DNA from: Sinomonas susongensis
Lineage (GTDB): Bacteria; Actinomycetota; Actinomycetes; Actinomycetales; Micrococcaceae
Assembly: GCF_005877005.1 (NCBI RefSeq)
Contig: NZ_SSNH01000001.1
Location: 1 to 64,000 of the forward strand
Direction of reading: 5' to 3'
DNA: 64,000 nt
Below the pieces are notes generated by a model, which searched no databases, was not told where the DNA came from, and saw only the letters and a program-made list of their open reading frames with translations. Within the stretch, counting starts at the first letter, position 1. The number at the start of each line of letters is the position of its first letter. The position numbers and the translations under genes are program-made. Positions 7,286-15,113 of the stretch are shown in pieces.

Positions 7286-8626
7286 TCAGGCTCGGTTGCG
7301 GAGATCGTAGATGCGGCGCAGCTTGCCGTTCGAGCGCTCGAGCGATCCCGGCTCGACGACGTCGATCCTGCACGACGAGCCGATGTGGACCTTGATCTGC
7401 TGGCGGAGGGCCGCGGCGGCCGAGGTGCGCTGCTCCGGCGTCGTGCCCTCTCGGGGCTCGATCTTCACGGTGAGCTCGTCCATGCGGTGGGGCCGGGTGA
7501 TCTCGAGCTGGAAGTGCGGGCTCAGCTCGGGGATCCGCAGCGCGATCTCCTCGATCTGGGACGGGAAGAGGTTGACGCCGCGGAGGATGATCATGTCATC
7601 GCTGCGGCCCGAGATCCGGCCCATCCGGCGATGGCCGGGGCGGGTAGTGCCCGCTTGGAGGGTCGTGAGGTCCTTGGTGCGGTAGCGGATGATCGGCAGG
7701 GCCTGCTTTGTGAGGGACGTGAAGACGAGCTCCCCCGTCTCGCCGTCGGCCATCGTCCTGGAGAGGTCGAACGGGTCCACGATCTCGGGGCGGAAGTGGT
7801 CCTCCCAGATGTGGCTTCCGTCCTGCGTCTCGACCGACTCGCCCGCGACGCCGGGCCCCATCACCTCGGACAGGCCATAGATGTCGCACGCCTTGATCCC
7901 GAACATCTCCTCGAGTTCGTGGCGCATCTCCTGCGTCCACGGTTCGGCCCCGAGCACCGCGAACTTGAGCGATGTCGCCCGCGGGTCGAGCCCCTTGTGG
8001 ACCATCGCGTCACCGATGGTGAGGAGGTACGTCGGCGTGCAGAGGATCGCGTCGGGCGCGAAGTCGTTGATGAGCTGAATCTGCTTCTCGGTCTGGCCCC
8101 CGGACATCGGGATGACCGTTGCTCCGAGCTTCTCCGCGCCTCCATGCGCGCCGAGGCCTCCCGTGAAGAGGCCGTAGCCGTAGGCGTTGTGCACCTTCAT
8201 TCCCGGGCGGACGCCGGACGCCCGAAGGCAGCGGGCCACGAGCGTGGCCCAGTTGTCGAGGTCCTGCTTCGTGTAGCCGACCACGGTGGGACGGCCCGTC
8301 GTGCCGGAACTCGCATGGATGCGGGCCACCTGGTCCATCGGGACGGCGAACATGCCGAACGGGTACTCCTGGCGGAGGTCTTCCTTCGTGGTGAAGGGGA
8401 ACTTGGCGAGATCGGCGAGCTCCTTGAGGTCGCCCGGGTGCACTCCGGCCTCGTCGAACTTGCGCTTGTAGAGCGGGACTCGGCTGTACGCGTAGGCCAG
8501 GGTCTCCTGCAGCCGCGTGAGCTGGAGCGATTCGATCTGGTCCCGCGACATGGTCTCCTCGGCGTCGAGGATCGCGGGGCCGAACAGTGAGGACTGGGAT
8601 GACGCGGGAGCGGCAGTCTGGGTCAC
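7286..8626 (-). CDS. paaK: Phenylacetate-CoA ligase
   Basis: A 446-residue cytoplasmic enzyme that activates phenylacetate to phenylacetyl-CoA with ATP, the first step of the paa pathway. The AMP-binding motif ASSGTTGRPTVVGYT is near residue 107 and the C-terminal AMP-binding domain contains GRSDDMIILRGVNLFPSQIEE. Length fits PaaK (about 430-440). The start is GTG 8626, preceded by GGAGAGAG; the open frame continues upstream but that stretch codes for paaI in another frame. It lies 38 bases after paaI and just before the TetR gene. Confidence 0.95.
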   Translation of the reverse strand: MTQTAAPASSQSSLFGPAILDAEETMSRDQIESLQLTRLQETLAYAYSRVPLYKRKFDEAGVHPGDLKELADLAKFPFTTKEDLRQEYPFGMFAVPMDQVARIHASSGTTGRPTVVGYTKQDLDNWATLVARCLRASGVRPGMKVHNAYGYGLFTGGLGAHGGAEKLGATVIPMSGGQTEKQIQLINDFAPDAILCTPTYLLTIGDAMVHKGLDPRATSLKFAVLGAEPWTQEMRHELEEMFGIKACDIYGLSEVMGPGVAGESVETQDGSHIWEDHFRPEIVDPFDLSRTMADGETGELVFTSLTKQALPIIRYRTKDLTTLQAGTTRPGHRRMGRISGRSDDMIILRGVNLFPSQIEEIALRIPELSPHFQLEITRPHRMDELTVKIEPREGTTPEQRTSAAAALRQQIKVHIGSSCRIDVVEPGSLERSNGKLRRIYDLRNRA

Positions 8627-8664
8627 GGTTTCTCTCTCCGTAGTGGCCAAGGGGTGGACGGGTG

Positions 8665-9123
8665 TCAGTGCTGGGGGATGGTGCGCGAGCGGCCGCGGAA
8701 TTCGGCGATGAGGCGTCCGGAGCCGTCCGCGTCGGGTGACGCGAAGACCTGGACGTCGTAGAGCCCGCTGCGCCCGGCTTGGGCGCGGCGGGCCGCGACG
8801 GCTGTGATGCGCTCGCCGACGTGGGCGGGCGCAAGGAAGTTCACGTCGACGCCGGCCGCAACGGTGATCGTGCCGGCCTGGTCTTCGTCCGGGGTGTGGG
8901 GGTTGCACGCGAGGGCGAAGGCGGAGTCCGCGATGGCGAAGATCATCCCGCCGTGCGCAATGCCGAATCCGTTGAGCATTTCCCGCCGGAGGGTCGTCGC
9001 CACCGTCGCGCTGCCGTCGCCGAGGGCGAGGACCTCGAGGCCCATCCACTCGGTCGCGTAGTCGTCGGTGAGGATCGGGTGGGCCAGGGTTGCCGGCGTC
9101 TCGGCGGGAGCGGCGTCGCTCAT
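8665..9123 (-). CDS. paaI: PaaI-type hotdog thioesterase
   Basis: A 152-residue hotdog-fold thioesterase that hydrolyses stalled phenylacetate-pathway CoA esters and so frees CoA. The family signature NGFGIAHGGMIFAIADSAFALACN is visible in pieces near residues 50-75, with the catalytic Asp in ADSAFA. ATG 9123 has GAGGT upstream; another ATG 15 bases earlier has no such site. First gene of the paaI-paaK-tetR group, with the putative operator 20 bases upstream. Confidence 0.9.
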   Translation of the reverse strand: MSDAAPAETPATLAHPILTDDYATEWMGLEVLALGDGSATVATTLRREMLNGFGIAHGGMIFAIADSAFALACNPHTPDEDQAGTITVAAGVDVNFLAPAHVGERITAVAARRAQAGRSGLYDVQVFASPDADGSGRLIAEFRGRSRTIPQH

Positions 9124-9142
9124 GGGGGTACCTCGCAATTCT

Positions 9143-9164
9143 TTACCGAATGTTCATTAGGTAA
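9143..9164. promoter_or_regulatory. PaaR-type operator upstream of paaI
   Basis: An imperfect inverted repeat: left arm TTACCGAATG, centre TT, right arm CATTAGGTAA, with nine of ten arm positions symmetric. Its reverse complement agrees with the site before paaA (19388-19409) at 15 of 22 positions, including GAAC and TCGGTAA in register. Confidence 0.7.
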
Positions 9165-9212
9165 TCCCATGGGCGACGCCGTGTCAAGACACCCAAGGCA
9201 GGCGGCCCCTCC

Positions 9213-10619
9213 TCAGGCCTCCTGCCGCCGTCGCCTCGCCAGTCCCGCAACGGCGGCCAGTGCGAGGACGGAAAGGGTGGTCGCTGCCCAGAATCCGGCC
9301 CGGCCCCCGACCGTAAAGTCGCCCGGGGCCGCGAACGCCGCGAAGGTCGAGGCGACGATGGCCAGTCCGACGGCGCCTCCGAGCTGCTGCATCGTCTGGA
9401 AGAGCCCGGAAGCTGCGCCAGCGTGCTCTGGCTCGACATTGCGCAGCGCGAGCGTCGTGAGCGGCATGAACGTCATTCCGGCCGAGATGCCCGTGGCCAC
9501 GAGCGCCCCGGCGACGAGGGCGAAGTTCGTGGTGGGGCTGAGCTGGGTGAGGGGCAGGAAGGCGACGACGCGCAGCGCGGCGCCGGCGATGACCAGCCGA
9601 ACTGCCCCCACCCTCTCGACGAGTCGCGGGATGACCCGGGACATCGCGAAGATGCTCAGGGGCATCGGAAGGAAGGCGAGCCCGGTCACGAGGGGCGTGA
9701 AGTGCAGTTGGTCCTCGAGGTATTGGACCATGAGGAAGAACATCGCCAGCATGCCGCCGTAGGTCGCGGCCATCGCCGCGAGTGCTCCAACCCTGCTCGG
9801 GCTCCGCAGGAGCTGCGGCCTGAGCAGGGGGTGGGGAACGCGTCGCTCGGTGAAGGCCAGGAGGCCGATGAGCAGTGCGCCGACGGCGATTCCGCCGAGG
9901 GTGCGGGTGCCGAACCAGCCGTAGTCGGGTGCCTGGATCAGGGCCCACACGATGGCGACGGCGCCGCCCGTTGCGCTGACCGCCCCGACGATGTCGAAAC
10001 GGCCGGGCGCGCGCGGGGTTTCGCCGACGAGTCGGGGCACGGCGATCAGCACAAGAAGGCCGATCGGCACGTTGATGAAGAGTGTCCACCGCCAATTGGC
10101 CGTGTCGGTCAGCACGCCCCCGAGGATGAGCCCCATGGCCCCGCCCATCGAGGCGATCGCCGAGAACAGGGCGAGGGCGCGATTGCGTGAGCCCTCATCG
10201 GGGGCGTTGGTCGTGATGAGGGCGAGCACGCTCGGGGCGGCGAAGGCTGCCCCGAGGCCCTGGAGGGCGCGTGCGACGACGAGGAGGGCGGGCGTTGTGG
10301 CCAGTCCGCCGAGGAGGGAGAAGAGCGTGAAGGCGGCCACGCCGATGAGGAACGTGCGGCGTCTGCCGACCACGTCCCCGATCCTCCCGCCAAGGAGCAG
10401 GAGGCCGCCGAATGCGACGGCGTAGCCGTTGAGGACCCAGCTGAGATCGGAGTGGGAGAAATGGAGATCGGTTGCGATGTGGGGGAGGGCCACGTTCACG
10501 ACCGTGGCGTCGAGGACGAGCATGAGCTGGGCGAGCATGACGAGCCAGAGGCCGATGTTGCCGCCCCGGCGCTTCGGGGTGGCCGAGTTGGGGGTGCGTG
10601 TCGCGGTGATGAGTGGCAT
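9213..10619 (-). CDS. MFS transporter, DHA2 (drug:H+ antiporter) family
   Basis: A 468-residue inner-membrane exporter of the EmrB/QacA type, expected to have 14 membrane helices. Visible signatures are LMLVLDATVVNVALPHIATDL in helix 1 (pieces), the motif-A stretch GGRIGDVVGRRRTFLIG and the motif-C-like GGAMGLILGGVLTD. ATG 10619 was chosen because upstream codons overlap the operator region and the divergent tetR. Divergent from and probably repressed by the TetR at 10726. Substrate is unknown. Confidence 0.88.
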   Translation of the reverse strand: MPLITATRTPNSATPKRRGGNIGLWLVMLAQLMLVLDATVVNVALPHIATDLHFSHSDLSWVLNGYAVAFGGLLLLGGRIGDVVGRRRTFLIGVAAFTLFSLLGGLATTPALLVVARALQGLGAAFAAPSVLALITTNAPDEGSRNRALALFSAIASMGGAMGLILGGVLTDTANWRWTLFINVPIGLLVLIAVPRLVGETPRAPGRFDIVGAVSATGGAVAIVWALIQAPDYGWFGTRTLGGIAVGALLIGLLAFTERRVPHPLLRPQLLRSPSRVGALAAMAATYGGMLAMFFLMVQYLEDQLHFTPLVTGLAFLPMPLSIFAMSRVIPRLVERVGAVRLVIAGAALRVVAFLPLTQLSPTTNFALVAGALVATGISAGMTFMPLTTLALRNVEPEHAGAASGLFQTMQQLGGAVGLAIVASTFAAFAAPGDFTVGGRAGFWAATTLSVLALAAVAGLARRRRQEA

Positions 10620-10650
10620 GAGGTGATGTCCTATTCGGCGTACACTAAAT

Positions 10651-10663
10651 GGAGAGATGCTCC
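10651..10663. promoter_or_regulatory. Operator half-copy near the MFS start
   Basis: GGAGAGATGCTCC resembles the stronger palindrome at 10676-10692 (outer GGAGA and CTCC kept). The centres lie 27 bp apart, which would suit two TetR dimers in the divergent promoter. Confidence 0.5.
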
Positions 10664-10675
10664 GATTAGAAATAT

Positions 10676-10692
10676 ACGGAGAGTGTCTCCGT
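10676..10692. promoter_or_regulatory. TetR operator in the MFS/tetR divergent promoter
   Basis: ACGGAGA-GTG-TCTCCGT, a perfect 7-bp inverted repeat with a 3-bp centre, between the divergent MFS gene and its TetR neighbour. Confidence 0.75.
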
Positions 10693-10725
10693 TTTGCAAC
10701 CGTCGGAAAGGGAGTAGTGGTTTCT

Positions 10726-11298
10726 GTGCGCGCTGACGCTCGCCGCAATCGGGATCGGATCGTCGAGGTCGCTCGTGGGCTCTTCCGGGCGAAGGGCTAT
10801 GACGCCGTCTCGATGGACGAGGTCGCGAAGGCCGCGGAGGTCGGCACCGGAACCCTCTACCGGCATTTCCCCACGAAGGAGGAACTCTACGACGCGGTTC
10901 TCGAGGCCTGGGCCGACCGTGTGAACGGGGCCGTCGACCGAGCGCTCTCCCTCGACGCACCGGCCCGTGAGCGCCTCTTGGCGTGGTTGCGCGACTTTGC
11001 CGGGATGCTGACGGAGCACAAGGGCGCGGCGGCGCGGATCACAGCCGCGCTCGGAGACGCCAGCTCTCCGTTCGCCGCAAAGTGCCAGACATACCTCGGC
11101 GCCAATGAGCGCATCATCGAGGGCCTGGCCTCGGCTGTGCGCCCGGGGGTGGAGGCCATGCAGATCAGCCGGCTCGTTGGCGGAGCAGCGGCGGTGGCGG
11201 ACAGCAGCGATCTTTCGCCCGACGCCCTCGCATCGATGCTCGAGATCGTGGCCGACGGGCTGCTCGTGCCTGAGGGCGCGAACCTCGCCGACCGGTAG
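10726..11298 (+). CDS. TetR-family regulator of the divergent MFS exporter
   Basis: A 190-residue TetR protein. It starts VRADARRNRDRIVEVARGLF; the helix-turn-helix follows (MDEVAKAAEVGTGTLYRHFPTKEEL, about residues 26-50). GTG 10726 sits 11 bases after AAAGGGAG; an upstream ATG at 10657 would translate through both operators and is unlikely. Its stop lies 3 bases from the stop of the convergent oligopeptidase gene. By position it represses the MFS gene and itself; inducer is unknown. Confidence 0.88.
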   Translation: MRADARRNRDRIVEVARGLFRAKGYDAVSMDEVAKAAEVGTGTLYRHFPTKEELYDAVLEAWADRVNGAVDRALSLDAPARERLLAWLRDFAGMLTEHKGAAARITAALGDASSPFAAKCQTYLGANERIIEGLASAVRPGVEAMQISRLVGGAAAVADSSDLSPDALASMLEIVADGLLVPEGANLADR

Positions 11299-11301
11299 GC
11301 G

Positions 11302-13509
11302 CTAGGCGGTCACCTCGCGGGCGCCGAGCCCGTCAGCGATGAACGCGTAGTCCCACGCCCGGTCCTTCCACTCCTCGTACCGGCCCGAGGCCCCGCCGTG
11401 CCCCGCGACCATCTCGGTCTTGAGCACGATCGGCTGCCCGCTCGTCGACGCCTCCCGCAGCGCCTGGACCCACTTGGCGGGCTCGACGTTCAGCACGCGG
11501 GTGTCGTTGAAGGAGGTCACTGCGGCGACTCGGGGATAGGCGGCGGGCCGCACGTTCTCGTAAGGCGTGTACGACCTCATGTACGCGTAGACCTCCGGAT
11601 CCTCGATCGGGTTACCCCACTCCTCCCACTCGAGGGCCGAGAGCGGCAGCTCGGGGTCGAGGATCGTCGTGAGGGCGTCCACGAACGGAACCTCTGCGAC
11701 CGCCACGGCGTATTTCTCGGGAGCGAGGTTGAGCACGGCCCCGATGAGGAGGCCGCCGGCCGAGCCCCCCATGCAGCCGATCCTCGCCGGGTCGGCCCAG
11801 CCCGAGGACACCACCCAGTCCGTCGCCGCGACGAAGTCGCTGAAGGTGTTCTTCTTGCGCAGCTTCTTGCCGTCCTCGTACCACCGGCGGCCGAGCTCCC
11901 CGCCGCCCCGGACGTGTGCGATCACGAACACGATGCCCCGGTCGAGCAGGCTCAGCCGTGCGATCCCGAAGGCGGGGTCCATGCTGACCTCGTAGGAGCC
12001 GTAGCCGTAGACCAGCGCGGGGTTCGTCCCGTCCGGGCGGACCGATGCGCGCCGAAGGACCGACAGCGGGACCTGGGTGCCGTCGTCGGCCGTGGCCCAT
12101 GCACGTTCAGCGACGTAGTCGTTGGGGTCGTAGCCACCGAGCACGGGGGTTTCCTTGCGCAGGAGCAGCTCGCCGGTCGCAAGGACGTAGTCGTAGATCC
12201 GCGGCGGGGTGAAGAACGAGGTGTACCGGAGGCGAGCGACGGGAGAGCGGTAGTCCGAAGAGCCCGCCCCCGCCGTATAGAGTTCCTCGCCGAAGGCTGG
12301 CTCCGCGAACGACGGCGCGCGCCCGCCGTCCGCGGCCCCGTCGCCTCCGAAGGCAAAGCCCAGGACGTCTTCGAGCCTCGCGAAGCGGACCGTTTCTATC
12401 GTGTCGCGCCGCAGCGAGAGGATGAGATGGGTCGAGGTGACGTCCGCGCCTTCGATCTTCACGGCGTCGTCATGCTCGACGACCGTGCGCCACTCCTGCT
12501 CGGCCGGGGGCTTCGCGAACTCGGCCAGGGGCGCCATCGAGACCATGTTGTTGAACGCCCGGCCGGGCTCCCGCCCGTGCGCTCCACGCTGCGGGCCGCC
12601 GTTGTGAACGAGCAGGACGTGGGCCTCGCCGTCGTGCTCGAAGACCTCGGCGCTGTGCAGGATGCGCTCGCTGCGGGGAACGAGGACCATGAGCTGGGCC
12701 GCGGGTGCGGCGAGGTCGAGGCACCGCGTCTCGCTGTACTCGGAGTTGCCGATGCCCACGAGCAGCCAGCGGCGATCGGACGAGAGGTCGATCGATGTCC
12801 ACTGGGCGACGTCGGCCTCCTCGTAGAGCACCTCGTCCTGGTCGACCGGCGTGCCGAGCGTATGGACACGGACCTGGAAGGGCCGCCACGACTCGTCGGC
12901 GACCATATAGAAGATCCGCCGCCCGTCAGGGGAGAACTCGAGCCCGTAGAAGACGCGCTCGATCACCTCAGGGAGGTGTTCTCCGGTGCGCAGGTCCTTG
13001 ATCCGCAGAGTGAACGTCTCGTCGCCCGAGTTGTCCACCGCGTACGCATAGAGGTGGCCGTCCCGCGTGAGCGCAGCTCCGCCTAGCGCGAAGAACGGGT
13101 GTCCCGCGGCCTCGGCGTTGCCGTCGAGCAGCACCTGCTCGCCGTCGAGCGGGACACCGGGGACGACGGCGGGCGGCGTCCAGACATCGGGCTCCGCTCC
13201 TACCCGGCAGTAGACCGGGTACTGGCTGCCCTCGACCGTGCGGGCGTAGTACCACCACTCGTCCAGCCGGCTCGGCACAGAGAGGTCCGTCTCCTGGGTG
13301 CGGCGCTTGATCTCGTCGAAGATCGCGTCCCGAAGGGGGCCTTGATCCTCGGTGGCCCGCTGGGTATACGCGTTCTCGGCCTCGAGATGCGCGACGACGT
13401 CCGGGTTGTCCTTGTCCCGCAGCCACTCGTAGGGGTCGACGAACACGTCGCCGTGGCGCTCGCGGCGCGAAGGAACCTTCCGGGCGACGGGCGGGACATC
13501 AGCACTCAT
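11302..13509 (-). CDS. ptrB: S9 family prolyl oligopeptidase / oligopeptidase B
   Basis: A 735-residue serine peptidase that cleaves short peptides after basic residues if it is a true oligopeptidase B. An N-terminal beta-propeller (about 75-420) is followed by the alpha/beta-hydrolase domain. The catalytic Ser is in CMGGSAGG (near residue 583) and the His in VAGHGGASGR near the C-terminus; HVRGGGELGRRWYEDGK is diagnostic for the family. Length fits PtrB (about 690-730). TAGGGT lies 6 bases before the ATG with no Shine-Dalgarno, a leaderless-type start. Probably cytoplasmic, as no signal peptide is seen. Confidence 0.92.
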   Translation of the reverse strand: MSADVPPVARKVPSRRERHGDVFVDPYEWLRDKDNPDVVAHLEAENAYTQRATEDQGPLRDAIFDEIKRRTQETDLSVPSRLDEWWYYARTVEGSQYPVYCRVGAEPDVWTPPAVVPGVPLDGEQVLLDGNAEAAGHPFFALGGAALTRDGHLYAYAVDNSGDETFTLRIKDLRTGEHLPEVIERVFYGLEFSPDGRRIFYMVADESWRPFQVRVHTLGTPVDQDEVLYEEADVAQWTSIDLSSDRRWLLVGIGNSEYSETRCLDLAAPAAQLMVLVPRSERILHSAEVFEHDGEAHVLLVHNGGPQRGAHGREPGRAFNNMVSMAPLAEFAKPPAEQEWRTVVEHDDAVKIEGADVTSTHLILSLRRDTIETVRFARLEDVLGFAFGGDGAADGGRAPSFAEPAFGEELYTAGAGSSDYRSPVARLRYTSFFTPPRIYDYVLATGELLLRKETPVLGGYDPNDYVAERAWATADDGTQVPLSVLRRASVRPDGTNPALVYGYGSYEVSMDPAFGIARLSLLDRGIVFVIAHVRGGGELGRRWYEDGKKLRKKNTFSDFVAATDWVVSSGWADPARIGCMGGSAGGLLIGAVLNLAPEKYAVAVAEVPFVDALTTILDPELPLSALEWEEWGNPIEDPEVYAYMRSYTPYENVRPAAYPRVAAVTSFNDTRVLNVEPAKWVQALREASTSGQPIVLKTEMVAGHGGASGRYEEWKDRAWDYAFIADGLGAREVTA

Positions 13510-13597
13510 GTTCCCACCCTAGCTATTCGCGCCCACCACGGAGTACGGCCTCGCGCACCACTGGTTTTCGGGGCGGGACCACTGAGACGGGCGTCGC

Positions 13598-14728
13598 TCA
13601 GTTTCCGTTGGCGAGATTGTTCGCGGCAACGTACTGGGGAACCGTGCCCTGCGCCATCGCAGTGGCGAGACCCGTTGTCGCGGCTTGGTTCAGGAGCACG
13701 ATCGACTGCCCGTCTGTCGACCAGCCAGTGCCGTTCGTCGGGAGTGTGAACGTCGTGATGTCCTTGGGCCGCACATTGACGAGTTCGACTCCCAGAGAGG
13801 CGACGGCGGAGGCGGTGAAGCCGGAATCCACGGTCAGATACGGCGAGAACCCGTTGACCGCATTCGCGAGGGTGATCGGGTTTGCGAGCGTCTGGGGCGT
13901 CGCGAGCTTCGACACGAGAGCCTTCATGAAGGCCTGCTGGTCACGCACGCGCTGGTAGTCCCCGTCCGCGAACGCGTAGCGCTCTCGGACGAATGCGAGC
14001 GCCTGTTCGCCGTTCATCGTCTGCGGCCCGGCATCGAAATGGATATCCGAGGTCTGGCTCGCCGTGAACGCCTTCGGGACGTTCACGGTGACCCCGCCGA
14101 CGGCGTCGGTGAGGCCCTTGAACCCTTCGAAGTCCACGAAGACGACGTGGTCGAGGCGCTGTCCGAGGAGCGATTCGACCGTCTGCACCATGAGCGGCAC
14201 CCCTCCGAACGCGAGCGCGGCGTTGATCTTCGCGGAACCGTGGTCCGGGATGGGGACCCACAGGTCGCGCATGATCGAGACGACGTAGACGTGCTGTCGA
14301 TCGGCCGGGATGTGGACGAGCATCATGGTGTCCGAGCGCTGGTCCGAGGGCGTCCCGGACTCGGCGGCTGCGCCCGTCGCCCCGCGGCTGTCCGAGCCCA
14401 CGAGCAGGATGTTCACCGCCGTCTTGCCGTCCGGCCCCGGACGGGGCTCGGCCGGACGCGACGACTCCTGCGGGAATGCATTCGGGATCTTCTTGGTGTT
14501 CCCGTCGAAGCTCTGGGAGAGGCTCCCGAGGTACACGATTGCCGCGACGGCCGCGAGCACGACGACGAGCAGCGCACCCAGCAGGACGAAGGTCGCGGTG
14601 CGCTTCTTCTTGCGTCGGGGCGTGTCTGCCGAGCGCCGCCTCGAGCGGGGTGCAGGAGCCGGAGTCCCCGCGCGGGAGGCGGAAGCGTCGGGCGCTTCGA
14701 CGGCGGGCTCACTCTCGTCGGGGTTCAC
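13598..14728 (-). CDS. LytR-CpsA-Psr (LCP) family glycopolymer transferase
   Basis: A 376-residue membrane-anchored protein. A basic, disordered N-terminus is followed by one membrane helix (about residues 46-70, FVLLGALLVVVLAAVAAIVY), then the extracellular LCP domain with NILLVGSDSRG, RSDTMMLVHI and SIMRDLWVPIP. LCP enzymes move undecaprenyl-linked glycopolymers onto peptidoglycan. The start is GTG 14728 with GTGAGG upstream. It is divergent from the PqqD/HprK-like/BY-kinase group and is one reason to link that group to surface polysaccharide. Confidence 0.93.
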   Translation of the reverse strand: MNPDESEPAVEAPDASASRAGTPAPAPRSRRRSADTPRRKKKRTATFVLLGALLVVVLAAVAAIVYLGSLSQSFDGNTKKIPNAFPQESSRPAEPRPGPDGKTAVNILLVGSDSRGATGAAAESGTPSDQRSDTMMLVHIPADRQHVYVVSIMRDLWVPIPDHGSAKINAALAFGGVPLMVQTVESLLGQRLDHVVFVDFEGFKGLTDAVGGVTVNVPKAFTASQTSDIHFDAGPQTMNGEQALAFVRERYAFADGDYQRVRDQQAFMKALVSKLATPQTLANPITLANAVNGFSPYLTVDSGFTASAVASLGVELVNVRPKDITTFTLPTNGTGWSTDGQSIVLLNQAATTGLATAMAQGTVPQYVAANNLANGN

Positions 14729-14822
14729 GGTGCCTCACTTCTCGGGCCGGGCGGCGGATACTATCAGTCTGCCCTGAGGGCTGGCTGGGAGCCGTTGGGC
14801 GGCTCTTGGGGAAGGGGGAATG

Positions 14823-15113
14823 ATGCCGATCTGGCGCAGAAGCAGCTCGGTTGCCGAGGTCCTCGGCGAGGGAGGCGAGCGGGTTGCGCTGCTCAATCTG
14901 TGCGCGAACAGGCCCGTCGTCCTGAGGGGTCCGGCTGCGGTCATCTGGTCGCTCATCGACGGGGTCCGCAGCGAAGGGGACATGCTCGCCAAGTTGCGTG
15001 AGGACTATGGGACGGCCGCTCCGCCCGATCTCGAGGTGCAGCTCGCCACGTTCCTCCGCGAGCTCGCCGAGCAGGGACTCATCGGGGCGCTCGTCACGGA
15101 GCCGGCTCCGTGA
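14823..15113 (+). CDS. PqqD-like small protein
   Basis: A 96-residue protein of the PqqD fold (Pfam PF05402). ERVALLNLCANRPVVLRGPAAVIWSLIDG is the characteristic stretch in which a short beta hairpin leads to a Trp-containing helix. Family members bind a leader peptide or chaperone another protein. Two adjacent ATGs exist (14820, 14823); the second has better spacing from GAAGGGGG. It overlaps the HprK-like gene by 4 bases (GTGA), so the two are translationally coupled. No precursor peptide gene was found beside it, so a role in protein-protein contact with the kinase is more likely than peptide modification. Confidence 0.7.
   Translation: MPIWRRSSSVAEVLGEGGERVALLNLCANRPVVLRGPAAVIWSLIDGVRSEGDMLAKLREDYGTAAPPDLEVQLATFLRELAEQGLIGALVTEPAP

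Noticed and set aside
7124-8590. Plus-strand 488-codon frame opposite paaK
   Set aside because: Antisense shadow; paaK is unambiguous.
14823-15113. RiPP or lasso-peptide cluster around the PqqD-like gene
   Set aside because: No precursor peptide, radical-SAM, transglutaminase or cyclase gene in the neighbourhood.
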